A stretch of 64,000 nucleotides of DNA from an uncultured Pelagibacteraceae bacterium (GCA_902522525.1 CABYVU010000003.1:31899-95898); one strand, 5' to 3'. Counted from the stretch's first letter, positions 39,640 to 51,855 are shown. Numbers and translations are program-made. The notes: a model not told the origin generated them from the sequence alone.

Positions 39640-41659
39640 ATTAAAAGTAAACGATATTGATATTGAAGTTGAAGATGGTCTAACGGTACTCCAAGCTTGT
39701 GAGCAAGCTGGAGCTGAAATACCAAGATTTTGTTATCATGAAAAACTTTCCATAGCTGGGAATTGTCGTATGTGTTTGGTTGAAATGGAAAAATCTCCAA
39801 AACCAATAGCGTCATGTGCAATGCCTGCAGCTGAAGGTATGGTTATTAAAACAAATACAGAAAAAGTTGAAAAAGCAAGAAAAGGTGTGATGGAGTTTTT
39901 ACTGGCTAACCATCCTTTGGATTGTCCTGTTTGTGATCAAGGTGGTGAGTGTGATTTACAGGATCAATCTATGTTTTATGGAGTTGATAAATCAAGATTT
40001 AAAGAGAACAAAAGATATGTACCTGAAAAATACATGGGACCGTTAATAAAAACCCAAATGACAAGATGTATTCATTGTACTAGATGTATCAGATTTGCCA
40101 CAGAAGTAGCAGGTGTACCAGAGTTAGGTGCAATTGGCCGAGGAGAAAACATGGAAATCACAACTTATTTGGAGAAATCAATGGATTCCGAAATGTCAGC
40201 AAATGTAATAGATTTATGTCCGGTAGGTGCATTAACCTCTAAACCTTATGTGTTCGAGGCAAGACCTTGGGAACTAAAAAAGACTGAAACAATTGATGTT
40301 ATGGATGCTGTTGGGTCAAACATTAGAGTTGATACTTATGATTGGGAAGTAAAAAGGGTTTTACCAAGAATTAATGAGGAAATTAATGAGGAGTGGATTT
40401 CTGACAAAACAAGATATGCATGTGATGGTTTAAAAAATCAAAGATTAGACACCCCATTAATTAAAAATAATGGAAACTTTGATGAAATAAGTTGGCAAGA
40501 TGCATACAAAAAAATTAAAGAGAAAATTTCAACAATATCACCAGACAAAATAGTTGGTTTAACTGGTGATATGACAAACATGGAAACTATGTTTGCTGTT
40601 AAAAACCTATTTCAAAAAACATTAAATTCTAGTTATTTAGATTCAAGAGCTAACCATACTTACATAAATTTTGAAAATAGGAGTAATTACTTGTTTAATT
40701 CTAAAATAGAAGGGATTGAAGAAAGTGATCTTATATTATTATTAGGTACAAACCCCAGATTTGAGGCAACTATATTAAACTCAAGAATAAGAAAAACTTA
40801 TTTAAAAAATAAAACTGAAATATTTTCTTTAGAGGATGTGGGTGATTTAACTTATCCTTATAAAGTTTTAGAAAATAATTCAAAAGTAATTAATAAAATA
40901 ATTAAAAATGAGCACGATCTTTCAAACAAAATTGCAAGTGCAGAAAAACCTATAATTATCTTAGGTCAATCAATATTAAATAATAAGAATGGGGCATATA
41001 TATTTGAAGAATTAAAAAAGTATTTAACTAATATTAATAAAATTGATGATAATTGGAATGCACTAAATATTTTATCAACTGATGCATCAGCTGTTGGCTC
41101 TTATGATTTAGGCATTTTTTCCTCAAATGATGGAAGCAACAAAACTCTAAAAAAAATTGAGGATGGTGAAGTCGAAGTTATTTTCTTATTAGGTCAAGAC
41201 AACCTCAAAATTAAAAAAAGCAATGAATTTATAATTTATATTGGAAGTCATGGTGATAATGGTGCAGATATGGCGGATCTTATATTGCCTGGGGCTGCAT
41301 ATACTGAACAAGATGGTTATTTCACTAACTTAGAAGGAAAACTTCAAAAAGCATATAAAGCTTCATATCCTCCAGGAGAAGCTAAAGAAGATTGGCAAAT
41401 AATTAATGAATTATCTTCTACTATCCTTGGAAATCCTCTATTTAATAATAAAGATGATCTACTAAAATCTATGCAAAACCATTTAAATAATCAAAATATT
41501 AAAAATTTTGAAGTTCCCACATATAATTTGAATGATGAAAAGATATTGGTTGAAGATATTGATTATTACTATTCTAATACGATTGCTCGTGCATCCAAAA
41601 CAATGTCAGAGTGTAGATATGCAAGAGTTAATTTCAAAAAAACTGGAAGTGAGGGTTAA
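39632..41659 (+). CDS. nuoG: NADH-quinone oxidoreductase subunit G
   Basis: [29 protein letters not shown] 39632 preferred over ORF-track TTG. Confidence 0.96.
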   Translation: MPKLKVNDIDIEVEDGLTVLQACEQAGAEIPRFCYHEKLSIAGNCRMCLVEMEKSPKPIASCAMPAAEGMVIKTNTEKVEKARKGVMEFLLANHPLDCPVCDQGGECDLQDQSMFYGVDKSRFKENKRYVPEKYMGPLIKTQMTRCIHCTRCIRFATEVAGVPELGAIGRGENMEITTYLEKSMDSEMSANVIDLCPVGALTSKPYVFEARPWELKKTETIDVMDAVGSNIRVDTYDWEVKRVLPRINEEINEEWISDKTRYACDGLKNQRLDTPLIKNNGNFDEISWQDAYKKIKEKISTISPDKIVGLTGDMTNMETMFAVKNLFQKTLNSSYLDSRANHTYINFENRSNYLFNSKIEGIEESDLILLLGTNPRFEATILNSRIRKTYLKNKTEIFSLEDVGDLTYPYKVLENNSKVINKIIKNEHDLSNKIASAEKPIIILGQSILNNKNGAYIFEELKKYLTNINKIDDNWNALNILSTDASAVGSYDLGIFSSNDGSNKTLKKIEDGEVEVIFLLGQDNLKIKKSNEFIIYIGSHGDNGADMADLILPGAAYTEQDGYFTNLEGKLQKAYKASYPPGEAKEDWQIINELSSTILGNPLFNNKDDLLKSMQNHLNNQNIKNFEVPTYNLNDEKILVEDIDYYYSNTIARASKTMSECRYARVNFKKTGSEG

Positions 41660-42660
41660 TGGACTCTTATTTTTCAATATTATTTACTGAAGTTTATAAA
41701 ATTTTGTTTTTATTAGTACCTGTTTTAGTTTCTGTAGCAATGATAGTTTGGCTTGATAGAAGAGTTTGGGCCTTTGTACAAAAAAGGAGAGGACCTAATG
41801 TTGTTGGTCCATTTGGTTTATTTCAATCATTAGCTGATGCATTAAAATATATCTTTAAAGAAATAATAATACCTGCAAGCTCAAACAAGCTTGTATTTGT
41901 GTTAGCTCCAGTCGTGACTATGACATTAGCATTAATATCATGGGCTGTAATACCATTTGGTGAAGATTTTGTTCTAGCCGACATCAATGTTGGTATTTTA
42001 TATCTTTTCGCAGTTTCATCATTAGGTGTATATGGAATAATTATGGGAGGATGGGCCTCAAATTCTAAATACCCTTTTTTAGGTGCAATCAGATCTGCTG
42101 CACAAATGGTATCATATGAAGTTTCAATAGGAGTTATAATAATCAACGTTCTATTATGTGTTGGATCTTTAAATTTAAGTGAAATCGTTATGGCACAACA
42201 AAATTTATGGTTTGTAATTCCTTTATTTCCTATGTTTGTAATTTTTTTTATTTCTGCATTAGCAGAAACAAATCGTCCTCCATTTGATTTGCCAGAAGCA
42301 GAAGCAGAATTAGTAGCTGGATATCAAACAGAATATTCAGGAATGATGTATGCTATGTTTTGGTTAGGAGAGTATGCAAATATTTTGTTAATGTGTGCAA
42401 TGGGATCAGTTTTATTTTTGGGTGGCTGGTTATCTCCAATAGATGTTTTCCCATTTAATGCTATTCCAGGTCCATTTTGGCTTATCTTTAAAATATTGTT
42501 TTTATTCATTTTATTTGCGTTAGTTAAAGCAACTGTTCCAAGATACAGATATGACCAATTAATGAAGCTTGGTTGGAAGATATTTCTCCCATTTTCACTG
42601 TTTTATGTTGTTTTAACTTCAAGTTTTTTACTATATTTTGATTTACTACCAGGGAAATAA
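41659..42660 (+). CDS. nuoH: NADH-quinone oxidoreductase subunit H
   Basis: [48 protein letters not shown]. Confidence 0.98.
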   Translation: MDSYFSILFTEVYKILFLLVPVLVSVAMIVWLDRRVWAFVQKRRGPNVVGPFGLFQSLADALKYIFKEIIIPASSNKLVFVLAPVVTMTLALISWAVIPFGEDFVLADINVGILYLFAVSSLGVYGIIMGGWASNSKYPFLGAIRSAAQMVSYEVSIGVIIINVLLCVGSLNLSEIVMAQQNLWFVIPLFPMFVIFFISALAETNRPPFDLPEAEAELVAGYQTEYSGMMYAMFWLGEYANILLMCAMGSVLFLGGWLSPIDVFPFNAIPGPFWLIFKILFLFILFALVKATVPRYRYDQLMKLGWKIFLPFSLFYVVLTSSFLLYFDLLPGK

Positions 42661-43146
42661 ATGAAATTTTCAAGATTATTAAAAACTATATTCATGATTG
42701 ATTTTGTGACTGGTTTATTAATTGCAATAAAAGAGACTTTTAAGGCAAAAAAGACAATTAATTATCCTTTTGAAAAGGGATCTTTAGGAACAAGGTCTAG
42801 AGGAGAGCACGCTCTTAGAAGATATCCCAATGGTGAAGAAAGATGTATAGCGTGTAAGCTTTGCGAAGCTGTATGTCCTGCTCAAGCTATTACAATTGAA
42901 TCAAAAGAAAGAGATGATGGTAGTAGAAAAACAGTAAGATATGATATTGATATGCTTAAGTGCATATACTGTGGTCTTTGTGAAGAGTCATGTCCTGTAG
43001 ATGCAATTGTCCAAGGTCCTAATTTTGAATTTGCAACTGAGTCAAGAGAAGAGCTTTATTATACAAAAGAAAAACTCTTGGAAAATGGAGACAGGTGGGA
43101 AAATATTTTAGCTGCTAATATAAAGGCTGATAGCACTCACAGGTAA
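42661..43146 (+). CDS. nuoI: NADH-quinone oxidoreductase subunit I
   Basis: Two 4Fe-4S motifs [12 protein letters not shown] and [12 protein letters not shown]. Confidence 0.98.
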   Translation: MKFSRLLKTIFMIDFVTGLLIAIKETFKAKKTINYPFEKGSLGTRSRGEHALRRYPNGEERCIACKLCEAVCPAQAITIESKERDDGSRKTVRYDIDMLKCIYCGLCEESCPVDAIVQGPNFEFATESREELYYTKEKLLENGDRWENILAANIKADSTHR

Positions 43147-43150
43147 TCTT

Positions 43151-43786
43151 ATGATTGCACACTCAGTTTTCTTCTATATTTTCTCCTTAATAGCTATTGT
43201 TTCTGCAGTCATGGTAACAGTCTCAAAGAATACAGTTCACTCTGTATTTTTTTTAATCCTAGATTTTATTAGTATATCCTGTCTGTTTATTATGATAGGT
43301 GCAGAATTTTTAGGCATGATAATGCTTATTGTTTATGTTGGAGCTGTTGCAGTTCTATTTTTATTCGTTGTGATGATGTTAAACGTAGCTGAACAAAAAG
43401 GCCAATGGTTTAGCTCAAGGTGGGATGGTGGAACCCATATACCAGTCGGTTTATTAGTTAGTTTAATTATTTTTTTTGAACTTATAGTTGTAATTGGAGG
43501 ATGGAAATATAAACCCGATTTATTAAATAGCCTTTCTATAAATATATCTACTGAGGTCACTAATACTAGATCTATTGGAAATGTTTTATATACGGATTAT
43601 ATACATCTATTTCAAATTTCAGGAATGATTTTGTTAGTTGCTATGATAGGAGCAATTGTTTTAACTTATAGAGAAAGAGCCGGAGTTAAAAGACAAAGTT
43701 ATGTAAAGCAAATTTCTAGAGAAAGAGATGAAGGTGTTGATTTAGTTGAGGCTGAGAGAAATAAAGGAGTTAAAATAGATGTTTAG
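43151..43786 (+). CDS. nuoJ: NADH-quinone oxidoreductase subunit J
   Basis: Position; [28 protein letters not shown]. Confidence 0.97.
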   Translation: MIAHSVFFYIFSLIAIVSAVMVTVSKNTVHSVFFLILDFISISCLFIMIGAEFLGMIMLIVYVGAVAVLFLFVVMMLNVAEQKGQWFSSRWDGGTHIPVGLLVSLIIFFELIVVIGGWKYKPDLLNSLSINISTEVTNTRSIGNVLYTDYIHLFQISGMILLVAMIGAIVLTYRERAGVKRQSYVKQISRERDEGVDLVEAERNKGVKIDV

Positions 43787-44090
43787 CATAGGTTTAGGAC
43801 ATTATTTAACATTAGCTGCAATTATATTTACTATTGGTGTTGTAGGGATTTTCCTTAATAGAAAAAATGTAATAGTTATTTTAATGAGTATTGAGCTAAT
43901 TTTACTAGCAGTAAACATAAACCTTGTTGCCTTTTCAATATTTATCAATGATTTAAGTGGACAAATATTTACTTTATTTATTTTAACAGTTGCTGCTGCT
44001 GAGGCTGCTATCGGGTTAGCTATAATTGTAGTTTATTTTAGAAACTCAAACACAATAAGAGTTGAAGAAATTAAAAATTTAAAAGGATAA
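43779..44090 (+). CDS. nuoK: NADH-quinone oxidoreductase subunit K
   Basis: [30 protein letters not shown]. Confidence 0.97.
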   Translation: MFSIGLGHYLTLAAIIFTIGVVGIFLNRKNVIVILMSIELILLAVNINLVAFSIFINDLSGQIFTLFILTVAAAEAAIGLAIIVVYFRNSNTIRVEEIKNLKG

Positions 44091-44091
44091 A

Positions 44092-46005
44092 ATGGAATAC
44101 CTAATTTTATTTCTACCTCTAATAGGAGCTGTAATTAGCGGTTTTTTTGGAAAGAAAATAGGAGACAGAAATTCTCAAATTTTGACAAGTTCGTTTGTGA
44201 GTATTTCAGCAATACTCTCTTTACTTGTTTTGTATAAAGTTATTAGTTTAGATTATTCAAACAATATTGTTGTAGCTACTTGGATTAACTCAGGAACATT
44301 AAATGTTAATTGGTCGATAAAAATTGATGCCTTATCAGCAGTTATGTTTGTTGTGGTAAACTTTGTTTCATCTTTAGTTCATATTTACTCAATTGGTTAC
44401 ATGTCACACGATCCTCATAAAACTAGATTTATGGCATTTTTGTCCTTATTTACTTTTGCAATGTTAACTTTAGTAAGTTCAGACAACTTTATTCAACTAT
44501 TTTTTGGATGGGAAGGTGTAGGCTTATGCTCATATTTTTTAATTGGATTTTGGTTTAAAAAAGAGAGTGCAAACAAAGCTGCAATAAAAGCCTTCGTTGT
44601 TAATAGAGTTGGCGATTTTGGTTTAGCGCTAGGAATTTTTCTGATTTTTTATATTTTTGGTACAGTCAACTATGATGAGGTTTTTGCACAAATCCCAAAT
44701 GTTTTAGATAAAAAAATAAATTTTATTGGTATTAATATAGAAATTATTGATTTGATTTGTTTACTTTTATTAATTGGTGCAATGGGTAAATCAGCTCAAT
44801 TTTTATTACATACTTGGTTGCCTGATGCAATGGAAGGCCCAACGCCAGTATCTGCATTAATTCACGCTGCAACGATGGTAACTGCTGGGGTATTTCTGAT
44901 TGTCAGATGCTCGCCCATATATGAATATTCTCCATTAGCTCTCACAGTTATAACCATAATTGGTATGACTACGGCTTTCTTTGCAGCAACAGTTGCACTT
45001 GTTCAAAATGATATAAAAAAAATTATTGCTTATTCTACTTGTAGTCAATTGGGCTATATGTTTTTTGCTACCGGAGTAGGAGCTTACAATGTAGCGATGT
45101 TTCATCTATTTACGCATGCTTTTTTTAAGGCTTTGCTATTTTTAGGAGCTGGTGCTGTAATTCATTCATTTCACGAAGAACAAGATATAAATAAAATGGG
45201 TGGTGTTATAAAGAAACTTCCATACACTTACGTATTAATGCTCATTGGAACTCTGGCATTAACAGGTTTTCCTTTTTTATCAGGTTTTTATTCTAAAGAT
45301 GCAATAATAGAATTTGCCTACCTAAGAGGGAATGGAGTTGGAGTCCTTGCAGCTTTTGTGGGTATTTTTACAGCTTTATTAACATCAATTTACTCTTGGA
45401 GACTTATTTTTAAAACATTCCATGGTAATTTTAATAACAAAGATCTTAGTGTTGATAAAATACATGAGTCTCCTTTAGTAATGATTTCTCCTTTAATTAT
45501 TTTAGCAATAGGAGCTATATTTGCAGGTATGGTGTTTAAAGGTTTATTTATAGGACATGAAACGGCATATGAATTTTGGGGTAAATCTATAAAATTTTTA
45601 GAACCACTCAGCACAGATCATCCACCAACATGGTTTTTGTTGTTAACGCCTATACTTGTTACCGTTGCAATTCCTTTTTCTTATTATTTATATCTAAAAA
45701 ATAAAAACATTGTTAAAGGATTAAAAGAAATGAATGAACCATTTTATCAATTTTTAGTTAAGAAATGGTACTTTGATGAAATATATGATTATTTATTTGT
45801 TAATTCTTCAAAAAGAATTGGAAAGTTTTTATGGAAAAAAGTTGATGGATCCATAATAGATAAATTTGGTCCTGATGGGATTTCAAGTGTAATTAAAAAT
45901 TTGTCAATTAAAGCAGTCAAATTTCAATCTGGATTTATTTATCAATATGCATTTGTTATGTTGATTGGATTTTCAGTTTTACTAACAATACTAATATTAA
46001 ACTAA
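44092..46005 (+). CDS. nuoL: NADH-quinone oxidoreductase subunit L
   Basis: FFGWEGVGLCSYFLIGFW, LPDAMEGPTPVSALIHAATMVTAGVFL. Confidence 0.98.
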   Translation: MEYLILFLPLIGAVISGFFGKKIGDRNSQILTSSFVSISAILSLLVLYKVISLDYSNNIVVATWINSGTLNVNWSIKIDALSAVMFVVVNFVSSLVHIYSIGYMSHDPHKTRFMAFLSLFTFAMLTLVSSDNFIQLFFGWEGVGLCSYFLIGFWFKKESANKAAIKAFVVNRVGDFGLALGIFLIFYIFGTVNYDEVFAQIPNVLDKKINFIGINIEIIDLICLLLLIGAMGKSAQFLLHTWLPDAMEGPTPVSALIHAATMVTAGVFLIVRCSPIYEYSPLALTVITIIGMTTAFFAATVALVQNDIKKIIAYSTCSQLGYMFFATGVGAYNVAMFHLFTHAFFKALLFLGAGAVIHSFHEEQDINKMGGVIKKLPYTYVLMLIGTLALTGFPFLSGFYSKDAIIEFAYLRGNGVGVLAAFVGIFTALLTSIYSWRLIFKTFHGNFNNKDLSVDKIHESPLVMISPLIILAIGAIFAGMVFKGLFIGHETAYEFWGKSIKFLEPLSTDHPPTWFLLLTPILVTVAIPFSYYLYLKNKNIVKGLKEMNEPFYQFLVKKWYFDEIYDYLFVNSSKRIGKFLWKKVDGSIIDKFGPDGISSVIKNLSIKAVKFQSGFIYQYAFVMLIGFSVLLTILILN

Positions 46006-47501
46006 TGAATTTTCCAATTTTATCATCCTTAATTTTGCTGCCGACAATAGGAGCTTTATTTATATTATTCACAAAATCCACAAGTGAAAAATACCAAAGC
46101 TCCAAATATGTAGCTTTATTTATTTCTTTAGCAAATTTTTTATTATCTTTATATCTTTGGTATGTTTTTGATAAAAATTCAGTAGACTTTCAGTTTGTAG
46201 AAAATAGAGAATGGCTGTCAGGATTTATAAATTATAAAGTTGGAATAGATGGTATTTCAATTTTATTTGTAATATTAACAACTTTCATAACTCCAATTTG
46301 CATTATTTCAGTTAATGCTACAATAAAAAATAGACTTAAGGATTTTTTAATTGCCATATTAATAATGGAAACATTTATGATTGGTGTTTTCTGCTCACTT
46401 GATCTAGTAGTATTTTATTTATTTTTTGAGGCAGGACTTATACCAATGTTTTTAATAATTGGTATTTGGGGTGGAGAAAGAAGAGTCTACTCTGCTTTTA
46501 AATTTTTTCTGTACACTTTATTAGGATCAGTTCTTATGTTGGTTGCTATTATTTCAATTTATTGGATAACAGGAACCACTGATGTTGAAAAACTTTATGA
46601 ACTTGGCATAAAGGCTGAATATCAAAATTTATTATGGTTAGCATTTTTCAGTTCTTTTGCAGTTAAAACTCCTATGTGGCCAGTGCATACCTGGCTGCCA
46701 GATGCTCATGTAGAAGCTCCAACTGTTGGATCTGTATTGCTAGCAGCAATATTGCTTAAAATGGCTGGATATGGATTTATTAGATTTTCATTGGGGTTAT
46801 TTCCTATTGCGTCAGAAAATTTTACAATGTTAGTTTATGCCTTAAGTTTAATAGCAATTATTTATACATCTCTTGTAGCTTTGATGCAGGAAGATATGAA
46901 AAAACTCATAGCATACTCGTCTGTTGCGCATATGGGGTTTGTAACATTAGGTATCTTTACAATGACTCAACAAGGTATCGAAGGAAGTATTTTCCAAATG
47001 ATTAGTCATGGACTTGTATCAGCTGCACTTTTCTTAAGTGTTGGAGTTGTTTATGAAAGGCATCACACAAGGTTAATTAATAAATATGGGGGCTTAGTCT
47101 CTATAATGCCAAGATATGCAATTGTTTTTATGGTGTTCACACTAGGAGCTTTAGGATTGCCTGGAACAACAGGTTTTATCGGAGAATTTTTAATTTTGAT
47201 GGGTGCATTTGAGAAAAATATCTTAGTTGCAATGATTGCAAGTTTAGGGGTAATTTTAGGAGCAGCATATATGCTATGGCTATTTAAAAGAGTTGTTTTC
47301 GGTGAAATGAATAATCAAGAACTTAAAAGTATGAAAGATTTAAAAACTTTTGAAATTATCACTTTATCAGCTTTAGTAATACCAATTTTATTTTTTGGTT
47401 TTTATCCAGAGCCTTTGATGAATTCAATTGAAGCATCAGTCGAGAATACTTTGAACATGTACAACTTTGACTTAATTAACAACCTTGCATCAAAAGACTA
47501 A
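46005..47501 (+). CDS. nuoM: NADH-quinone oxidoreductase subunit M
   Basis: FFEAGLIPMFLIIGIWGGERR, HTWLPDAHVEAPTVGSVLLA. Confidence 0.98.
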   Translation: MNFPILSSLILLPTIGALFILFTKSTSEKYQSSKYVALFISLANFLLSLYLWYVFDKNSVDFQFVENREWLSGFINYKVGIDGISILFVILTTFITPICIISVNATIKNRLKDFLIAILIMETFMIGVFCSLDLVVFYLFFEAGLIPMFLIIGIWGGERRVYSAFKFFLYTLLGSVLMLVAIISIYWITGTTDVEKLYELGIKAEYQNLLWLAFFSSFAVKTPMWPVHTWLPDAHVEAPTVGSVLLAAILLKMAGYGFIRFSLGLFPIASENFTMLVYALSLIAIIYTSLVALMQEDMKKLIAYSSVAHMGFVTLGIFTMTQQGIEGSIFQMISHGLVSAALFLSVGVVYERHHTRLINKYGGLVSIMPRYAIVFMVFTLGALGLPGTTGFIGEFLILMGAFEKNILVAMIASLGVILGAAYMLWLFKRVVFGEMNNQELKSMKDLKTFEIITLSALVIPILFFGFYPEPLMNSIEASVENTLNMYNFDLINNLASKD

Positions 47502-48916
47502 TGGAAAATTTTCAATATATATTACCTGAAATCTTTATATCGGTATCTATAATGTTATTTTTACTATTTGGAGTTTTTAAAAAAAATAGTACAAGTCTAA
47601 TTTATAATTTATCTAATATATCTTTAGTTATTTTATTGGCACTAATAATAAATCATAGCTCATTAGATTCAGTTTACTTATTCAATAATTCATATTTGAT
47701 AGACAGCTTATCTAATTATATGAAGATTATACTTGTTGGATCTGGAATTTTTGTAATGTTAACTGGATCAAAATATATTCAAGTAATCAATTTAAACAAA
47801 ATTGAATATCCAATCCTTATATTAAGCAGTATTTTGGGAATGATGATAATGATAAGTTCAAATGATTTAATAGTTTTTTATATGGGTCTTGAACTTCAAT
47901 CATTAGCTTTGTATGTTCTTGCTTCATTTAATAGAGATAATTTACTTTCTACAGAGTCTGGACTAAAATATTTTGTTCTTAGTGCTTTATCATCTGGATT
48001 ATTATTGTATGGGTGCTCATTAACTTATGGATTTTCTGAAAGTACAAATTTTGATCAAATTCTTATAAACTCTACTGAATTTAATTATGGCACCACGTTT
48101 GGAATAGTCTTTATTTTGGTTGGTCTTGCATTTAAAATATCAGCTGTGCCTTTTCATATGTGGGCTCCAGATGTTTACCAAGGCTCCCCAACATCTGTAA
48201 CATTATTCTTTGCTATACTTCCAAAAATAGCTTCACTATCTGTATTCATTAAGTTTTTGTACACACCTTTTGCTAATATGAATGATCAGTGGCAAACTAT
48301 TATTGTATTTATTTCAATAGCTTCAATGATATTTGGTGCTGTTGCAGCTATAGGTCAAAAAAACTTAAAAAGATTAATTGCTTATAGTTCAATTAGTCAT
48401 ATGGGCTATGCTTTAGCTGGATTAGCAACAGTTAGCAATCAAGGAATACAAAGTTCTATTACTTATATATCTATTTATTTGGTAATGAATTTAGCCTTTT
48501 TTAGCTGCTTATTTATGCTTAAGAGAAATGATAAATATTATGAAAATATAGAGGATTTATCTGGACTCTCTAAAAAACATCCAATTTTGTCTTTCTCATT
48601 ATTGATAGTTTTATTTTCTTTAGCAGGAATACCCCCGCTTGCAGGTTTTTTTGCTAAATTTTATGTCTTCTTAGCTGTCATAGAGCAGTCTATGTATTTT
48701 TTAGCAATTGTTGGATTATTAGCAACCGTCGTAGCAGCTTTTTATTATCTAAGAATTATTAAAATTATATATTTTGATCCAGAAAAAGACGAATACGAAA
48801 AATCTCATAATTTAGGATTAAAAATAACTTTGGCCATATCAACAATATTTATTTTAGCATACTTTATATATCCGAGTAGCATAACAGAAATAGTATCTAA
48901 AATTACCATGATCTAA
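47501..48916 (+). CDS. nuoN: NADH-quinone oxidoreductase subunit N
   Basis: GLELQSLALYVLASF, PFHMWAPDVYQGSPTSVTLF. Confidence 0.98.
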   Translation: MENFQYILPEIFISVSIMLFLLFGVFKKNSTSLIYNLSNISLVILLALIINHSSLDSVYLFNNSYLIDSLSNYMKIILVGSGIFVMLTGSKYIQVINLNKIEYPILILSSILGMMIMISSNDLIVFYMGLELQSLALYVLASFNRDNLLSTESGLKYFVLSALSSGLLLYGCSLTYGFSESTNFDQILINSTEFNYGTTFGIVFILVGLAFKISAVPFHMWAPDVYQGSPTSVTLFFAILPKIASLSVFIKFLYTPFANMNDQWQTIIVFISIASMIFGAVAAIGQKNLKRLIAYSSISHMGYALAGLATVSNQGIQSSITYISIYLVMNLAFFSCLFMLKRNDKYYENIEDLSGLSKKHPILSFSLLIVLFSLAGIPPLAGFFAKFYVFLAVIEQSMYFLAIVGLLATVVAAFYYLRIIKIIYFDPEKDEYEKSHNLGLKITLAISTIFILAYFIYPSSITEIVSKITMI

Positions 48917-49440
48917 TGAAATTAAAAAAATATTTATACAAAAAAGTTGAGAGCACTAACAACATAGCGCTAAGATTAATTAAGCATGGCAATCAAAGAG
49001 GAATAATTTTAACAGATCAACAAACAAAAGGTAAAGGACAAAGAAAAAATAAATGGATATCTGCAAAAGGTAATTTGTTTTTATCTGTCTTCTTTGAAAT
49101 TAGTAAAAAAATATCCTTATCAAAAATAATAAATTTAAATTTAAAAATAATTAAAAAAATAATCTATAAAAAAATAAACACTTTAATCCTTATAAAAAAA
49201 CCTAATGATATATTAATAAATAAAAAAAAGGTCTGTGGAATATTACAAGAAACAATTTTTAAGCAGAATAAAAAATACTTGATTGTAGGAATTGGAATTA
49301 ATATTTCTAGTAGTCCAAATATTAATAATTATCCAACTACATTTTTAAATAATTATACAAATAAAAAATTAAATAGACATCAATTATTTAAAGAAATTAA
49401 ATTATCGTATGAAAAAAACTTACACTCATTTGGAGTTTAA
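48916..49440 (+). CDS. birA: Biotin-[acetyl-CoA-carboxylase] ligase, short form
   Basis: VESTNNIA, GKGQRKNKW, KPNDILINKKKVCGILQE; 174 aa. Confidence 0.87.
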   Translation: MKLKKYLYKKVESTNNIALRLIKHGNQRGIILTDQQTKGKGQRKNKWISAKGNLFLSVFFEISKKISLSKIINLNLKIIKKIIYKKINTLILIKKPNDILINKKKVCGILQETIFKQNKKYLIVGIGINISSSPNINNYPTTFLNNYTNKKLNRHQLFKEIKLSYEKNLHSFGV

Positions 49441-49443
49441 TCT

Positions 49444-50184
49444 ATGTATTTAGTTGGAGACATCGGAAATACTGCTATAAAAATTTGTTTATTTAATAAT
49501 AATTTAAAATTAATTAAAAATATTAAAATTCATAAAAAAAATATAAATAAAAAATTTGTATTGCAGGAATTATTATTCTTAAAAGATTACAATTCAAAAA
49601 TAAACAAAATACTTTTTAGCTCCGTTGTTCCTAATTCATATAAAATAATAAAAAAGACTATTAAAGAAATAACTAAATTAAATTGTGAAGAGTTAAAAAA
49701 CTATAATTTAAAAAAATTTATAAATATAAGAGTGAATAGAAAACAAATTGGTTCTGATCGTTTAGCAAATGCGATTGCAGTTATTGATAATAAGTCCAAT
49801 TATATTGTAGTTGATTTTGGAACAGCCACAAATTTCGATATTGTTATTAAAAAAGATTATATTGGGGGTGTTTTAGCACCTGGTGTAGAGCTTTCATTGA
49901 AAAATTTAATCGATAAAGCCTCTTTAATACCTAAAATTAAGCTTGAAAAGACTACAAAAGTCATTGGCAAAAACACTAAAAGTGCTGTAAGAGCTGGTTT
50001 TTATCATGGTTATTGTGGTTTAATTGAAAATATAATCAAACTTATTTTAAAACAAACTAGAAAGAAGTTCAAAATTATACTTACAGGTGGATTTGCACAC
50101 TTATTTAAATCGTCAATTAAAGGTATTAAAACGGTTGATAAAAATTTAACAATAAAAGGTATCTTAAAAGTAGCTTTAAACTAA
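49444..50184 (+). CDS. coaX: Type III pantothenate kinase
   Basis: GDIGNTAIKICLF, IGSDRLANAIAV, VDFGTATNFDIV, GGVLAPGV. Confidence 0.95.
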   Translation: MYLVGDIGNTAIKICLFNNNLKLIKNIKIHKKNINKKFVLQELLFLKDYNSKINKILFSSVVPNSYKIIKKTIKEITKLNCEELKNYNLKKFINIRVNRKQIGSDRLANAIAVIDNKSNYIVVDFGTATNFDIVIKKDYIGGVLAPGVELSLKNLIDKASLIPKIKLEKTTKVIGKNTKSAVRAGFYHGYCGLIENIIKLILKQTRKKFKIILTGGFAHLFKSSIKGIKTVDKNLTIKGILKVALN

Positions 50185-50188
50185 AAAT

Positions 50189-51847
50189 ATGAAAGATGAA
50201 TTATTATTTTGTCCTCTAGGAGGATCTGGTGAAATAGGAATGAATATGAACCTATTTGCATACGGTAAGCCAGACAATCAAAAATGGATCATTGTTGATC
50301 TTGGTGTCACATTTGCAGATGATACAGTTCCTGGTGTTGATATTATATATCCAGATCCAGGATTTATAATCGATAAAAAAGATGATCTTCTAGGGATAGT
50401 TCTAACGCACGCTCATGAGGATCATATTGGAGCTATTGCTCATGTTTGGCCAAAATTGAAATGTAAAATTTATGCCACACCTTTTACTTCAGTTTTAATA
50501 ACAGAAAAATTTAAAGAAAAAAAAATTGACATAACTGATTTTTTAAAAATTGTAGAACTTAATAGTACCATTAATTTAGATCCCTTCAAAATAGAGTTTG
50601 TTACACTTACTCATTCAATACTAGAACCAAATGGTCTTAGAATTCAAACACCAGTAGGAAATATATTACATACAGGAGATTGGAAGTGTGATCCTGATCC
50701 ATTAATTGGTGGAAATATAAATTCAGAAAGATTAAAGGAAATAGGTAACGAAGGTGTGTTAGCCATGATATGTGATTCTACAAATGTATTCAGCGCTGGT
50801 AGAGCAGGGTCAGAACTTGAAGTTCGTAAAAATTTACTTAAAGTTTTTCAAAGATTAAAAAAAAGAATAATTGTTACTTCATTTGCATCTAATGTAGCAA
50901 GAATGGAAACAGTTTTTTACTGCGCAGAACAAACTGGAAGACATATTTCATTAGTTGGAAGATCGATGCACAGAATTTTTAAAGCAGCTAGGCAATGTGG
51001 TTATCTTAAAAGTGTTATTGATCCTATAGATCCTAGAGAAGCAAAAAATATATCTAGAGAAAAAATTGTTTATTTATGCACCGGAAGCCAAGGTGAACCA
51101 ATGGGCGCTATGAATAGAATAGTTAAATATACCCACCCTGATGTTTTTATTGAAAGAAATGATACTGTTATTTTTTCTTCAAAAATTATCCCTGGAAATG
51201 AAAAGAAGTTATATAAGCTCCATAATAATTTGGTCAAAGAAGGTATCGAAGTTATATCAGAAGATAATGAATATATTCATGTTTCTGGCCATCCAAACCG
51301 TGAAGACTTAAGAGATATGTATAATTGGGTTAGACCAAAAGCTGTTATTCCTGTGCATGGAGAACACAGACATATGATGGAGCACATAGAATTTGCTAAA
51401 GAAATGCAAGTTAAATACCCAGTTCAAGTAGAGAATGGAGATATTGTTAAGTTATATCCAGGAGAAAAACCAGAGGTCTATGATAAAGCACCTAGTGGAA
51501 GAGTTTACTTAGATGGAAATGTACCAGTAGAAGAAGATTCTAGATCAATAAAAGAGAGAAGAAATATTTCATCAAATGGATTTTTAGAAGCTACAATTAT
51601 GATTACACCAAAAGGAAATATTCACAATAAACCTTTGGTAACTTTTAGAGGTCTACCAGTATATGAGAATGATGAGTTTATTTATGGATTAGAGGAAGAA
51701 ATAGAAAGAACTGTTAAAACATTTTCATTAAACAACGCAAAACAACAAGATAATCTTATAGATGCACTTAAAATAACTTGTCGTAAATTTTCAAAAGAAA
51801 AAACTGGGAAAAAACCACTAACAAATATAAACTTGGTAAGAATTTAA
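50189..51847 (+). CDS. rnj: Ribonuclease J
   Basis: LTHAHEDHIGA metallo-beta-lactamase motif, CTGSQGEPMGAMNR, HVSGHPNREDL. Confidence 0.95.
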   Translation: MKDELLFCPLGGSGEIGMNMNLFAYGKPDNQKWIIVDLGVTFADDTVPGVDIIYPDPGFIIDKKDDLLGIVLTHAHEDHIGAIAHVWPKLKCKIYATPFTSVLITEKFKEKKIDITDFLKIVELNSTINLDPFKIEFVTLTHSILEPNGLRIQTPVGNILHTGDWKCDPDPLIGGNINSERLKEIGNEGVLAMICDSTNVFSAGRAGSELEVRKNLLKVFQRLKKRIIVTSFASNVARMETVFYCAEQTGRHISLVGRSMHRIFKAARQCGYLKSVIDPIDPREAKNISREKIVYLCTGSQGEPMGAMNRIVKYTHPDVFIERNDTVIFSSKIIPGNEKKLYKLHNNLVKEGIEVISEDNEYIHVSGHPNREDLRDMYNWVRPKAVIPVHGEHRHMMEHIEFAKEMQVKYPVQVENGDIVKLYPGEKPEVYDKAPSGRVYLDGNVPVEEDSRSIKERRNISSNGFLEATIMITPKGNIHNKPLVTFRGLPVYENDEFIYGLEEEIERTVKTFSLNNAKQQDNLIDALKITCRKFSKEKTGKKPLTNINLVRI

Positions 51848-51855
51848 ATAATAAA

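Noticed and set aside
40369-40393. Tandem ATTAATGAGGAA/ATTAATGAGGAG in nuoG
   Set aside because: Only two in-frame 12-nt copies (INEE-INEE); trivial coding duplication
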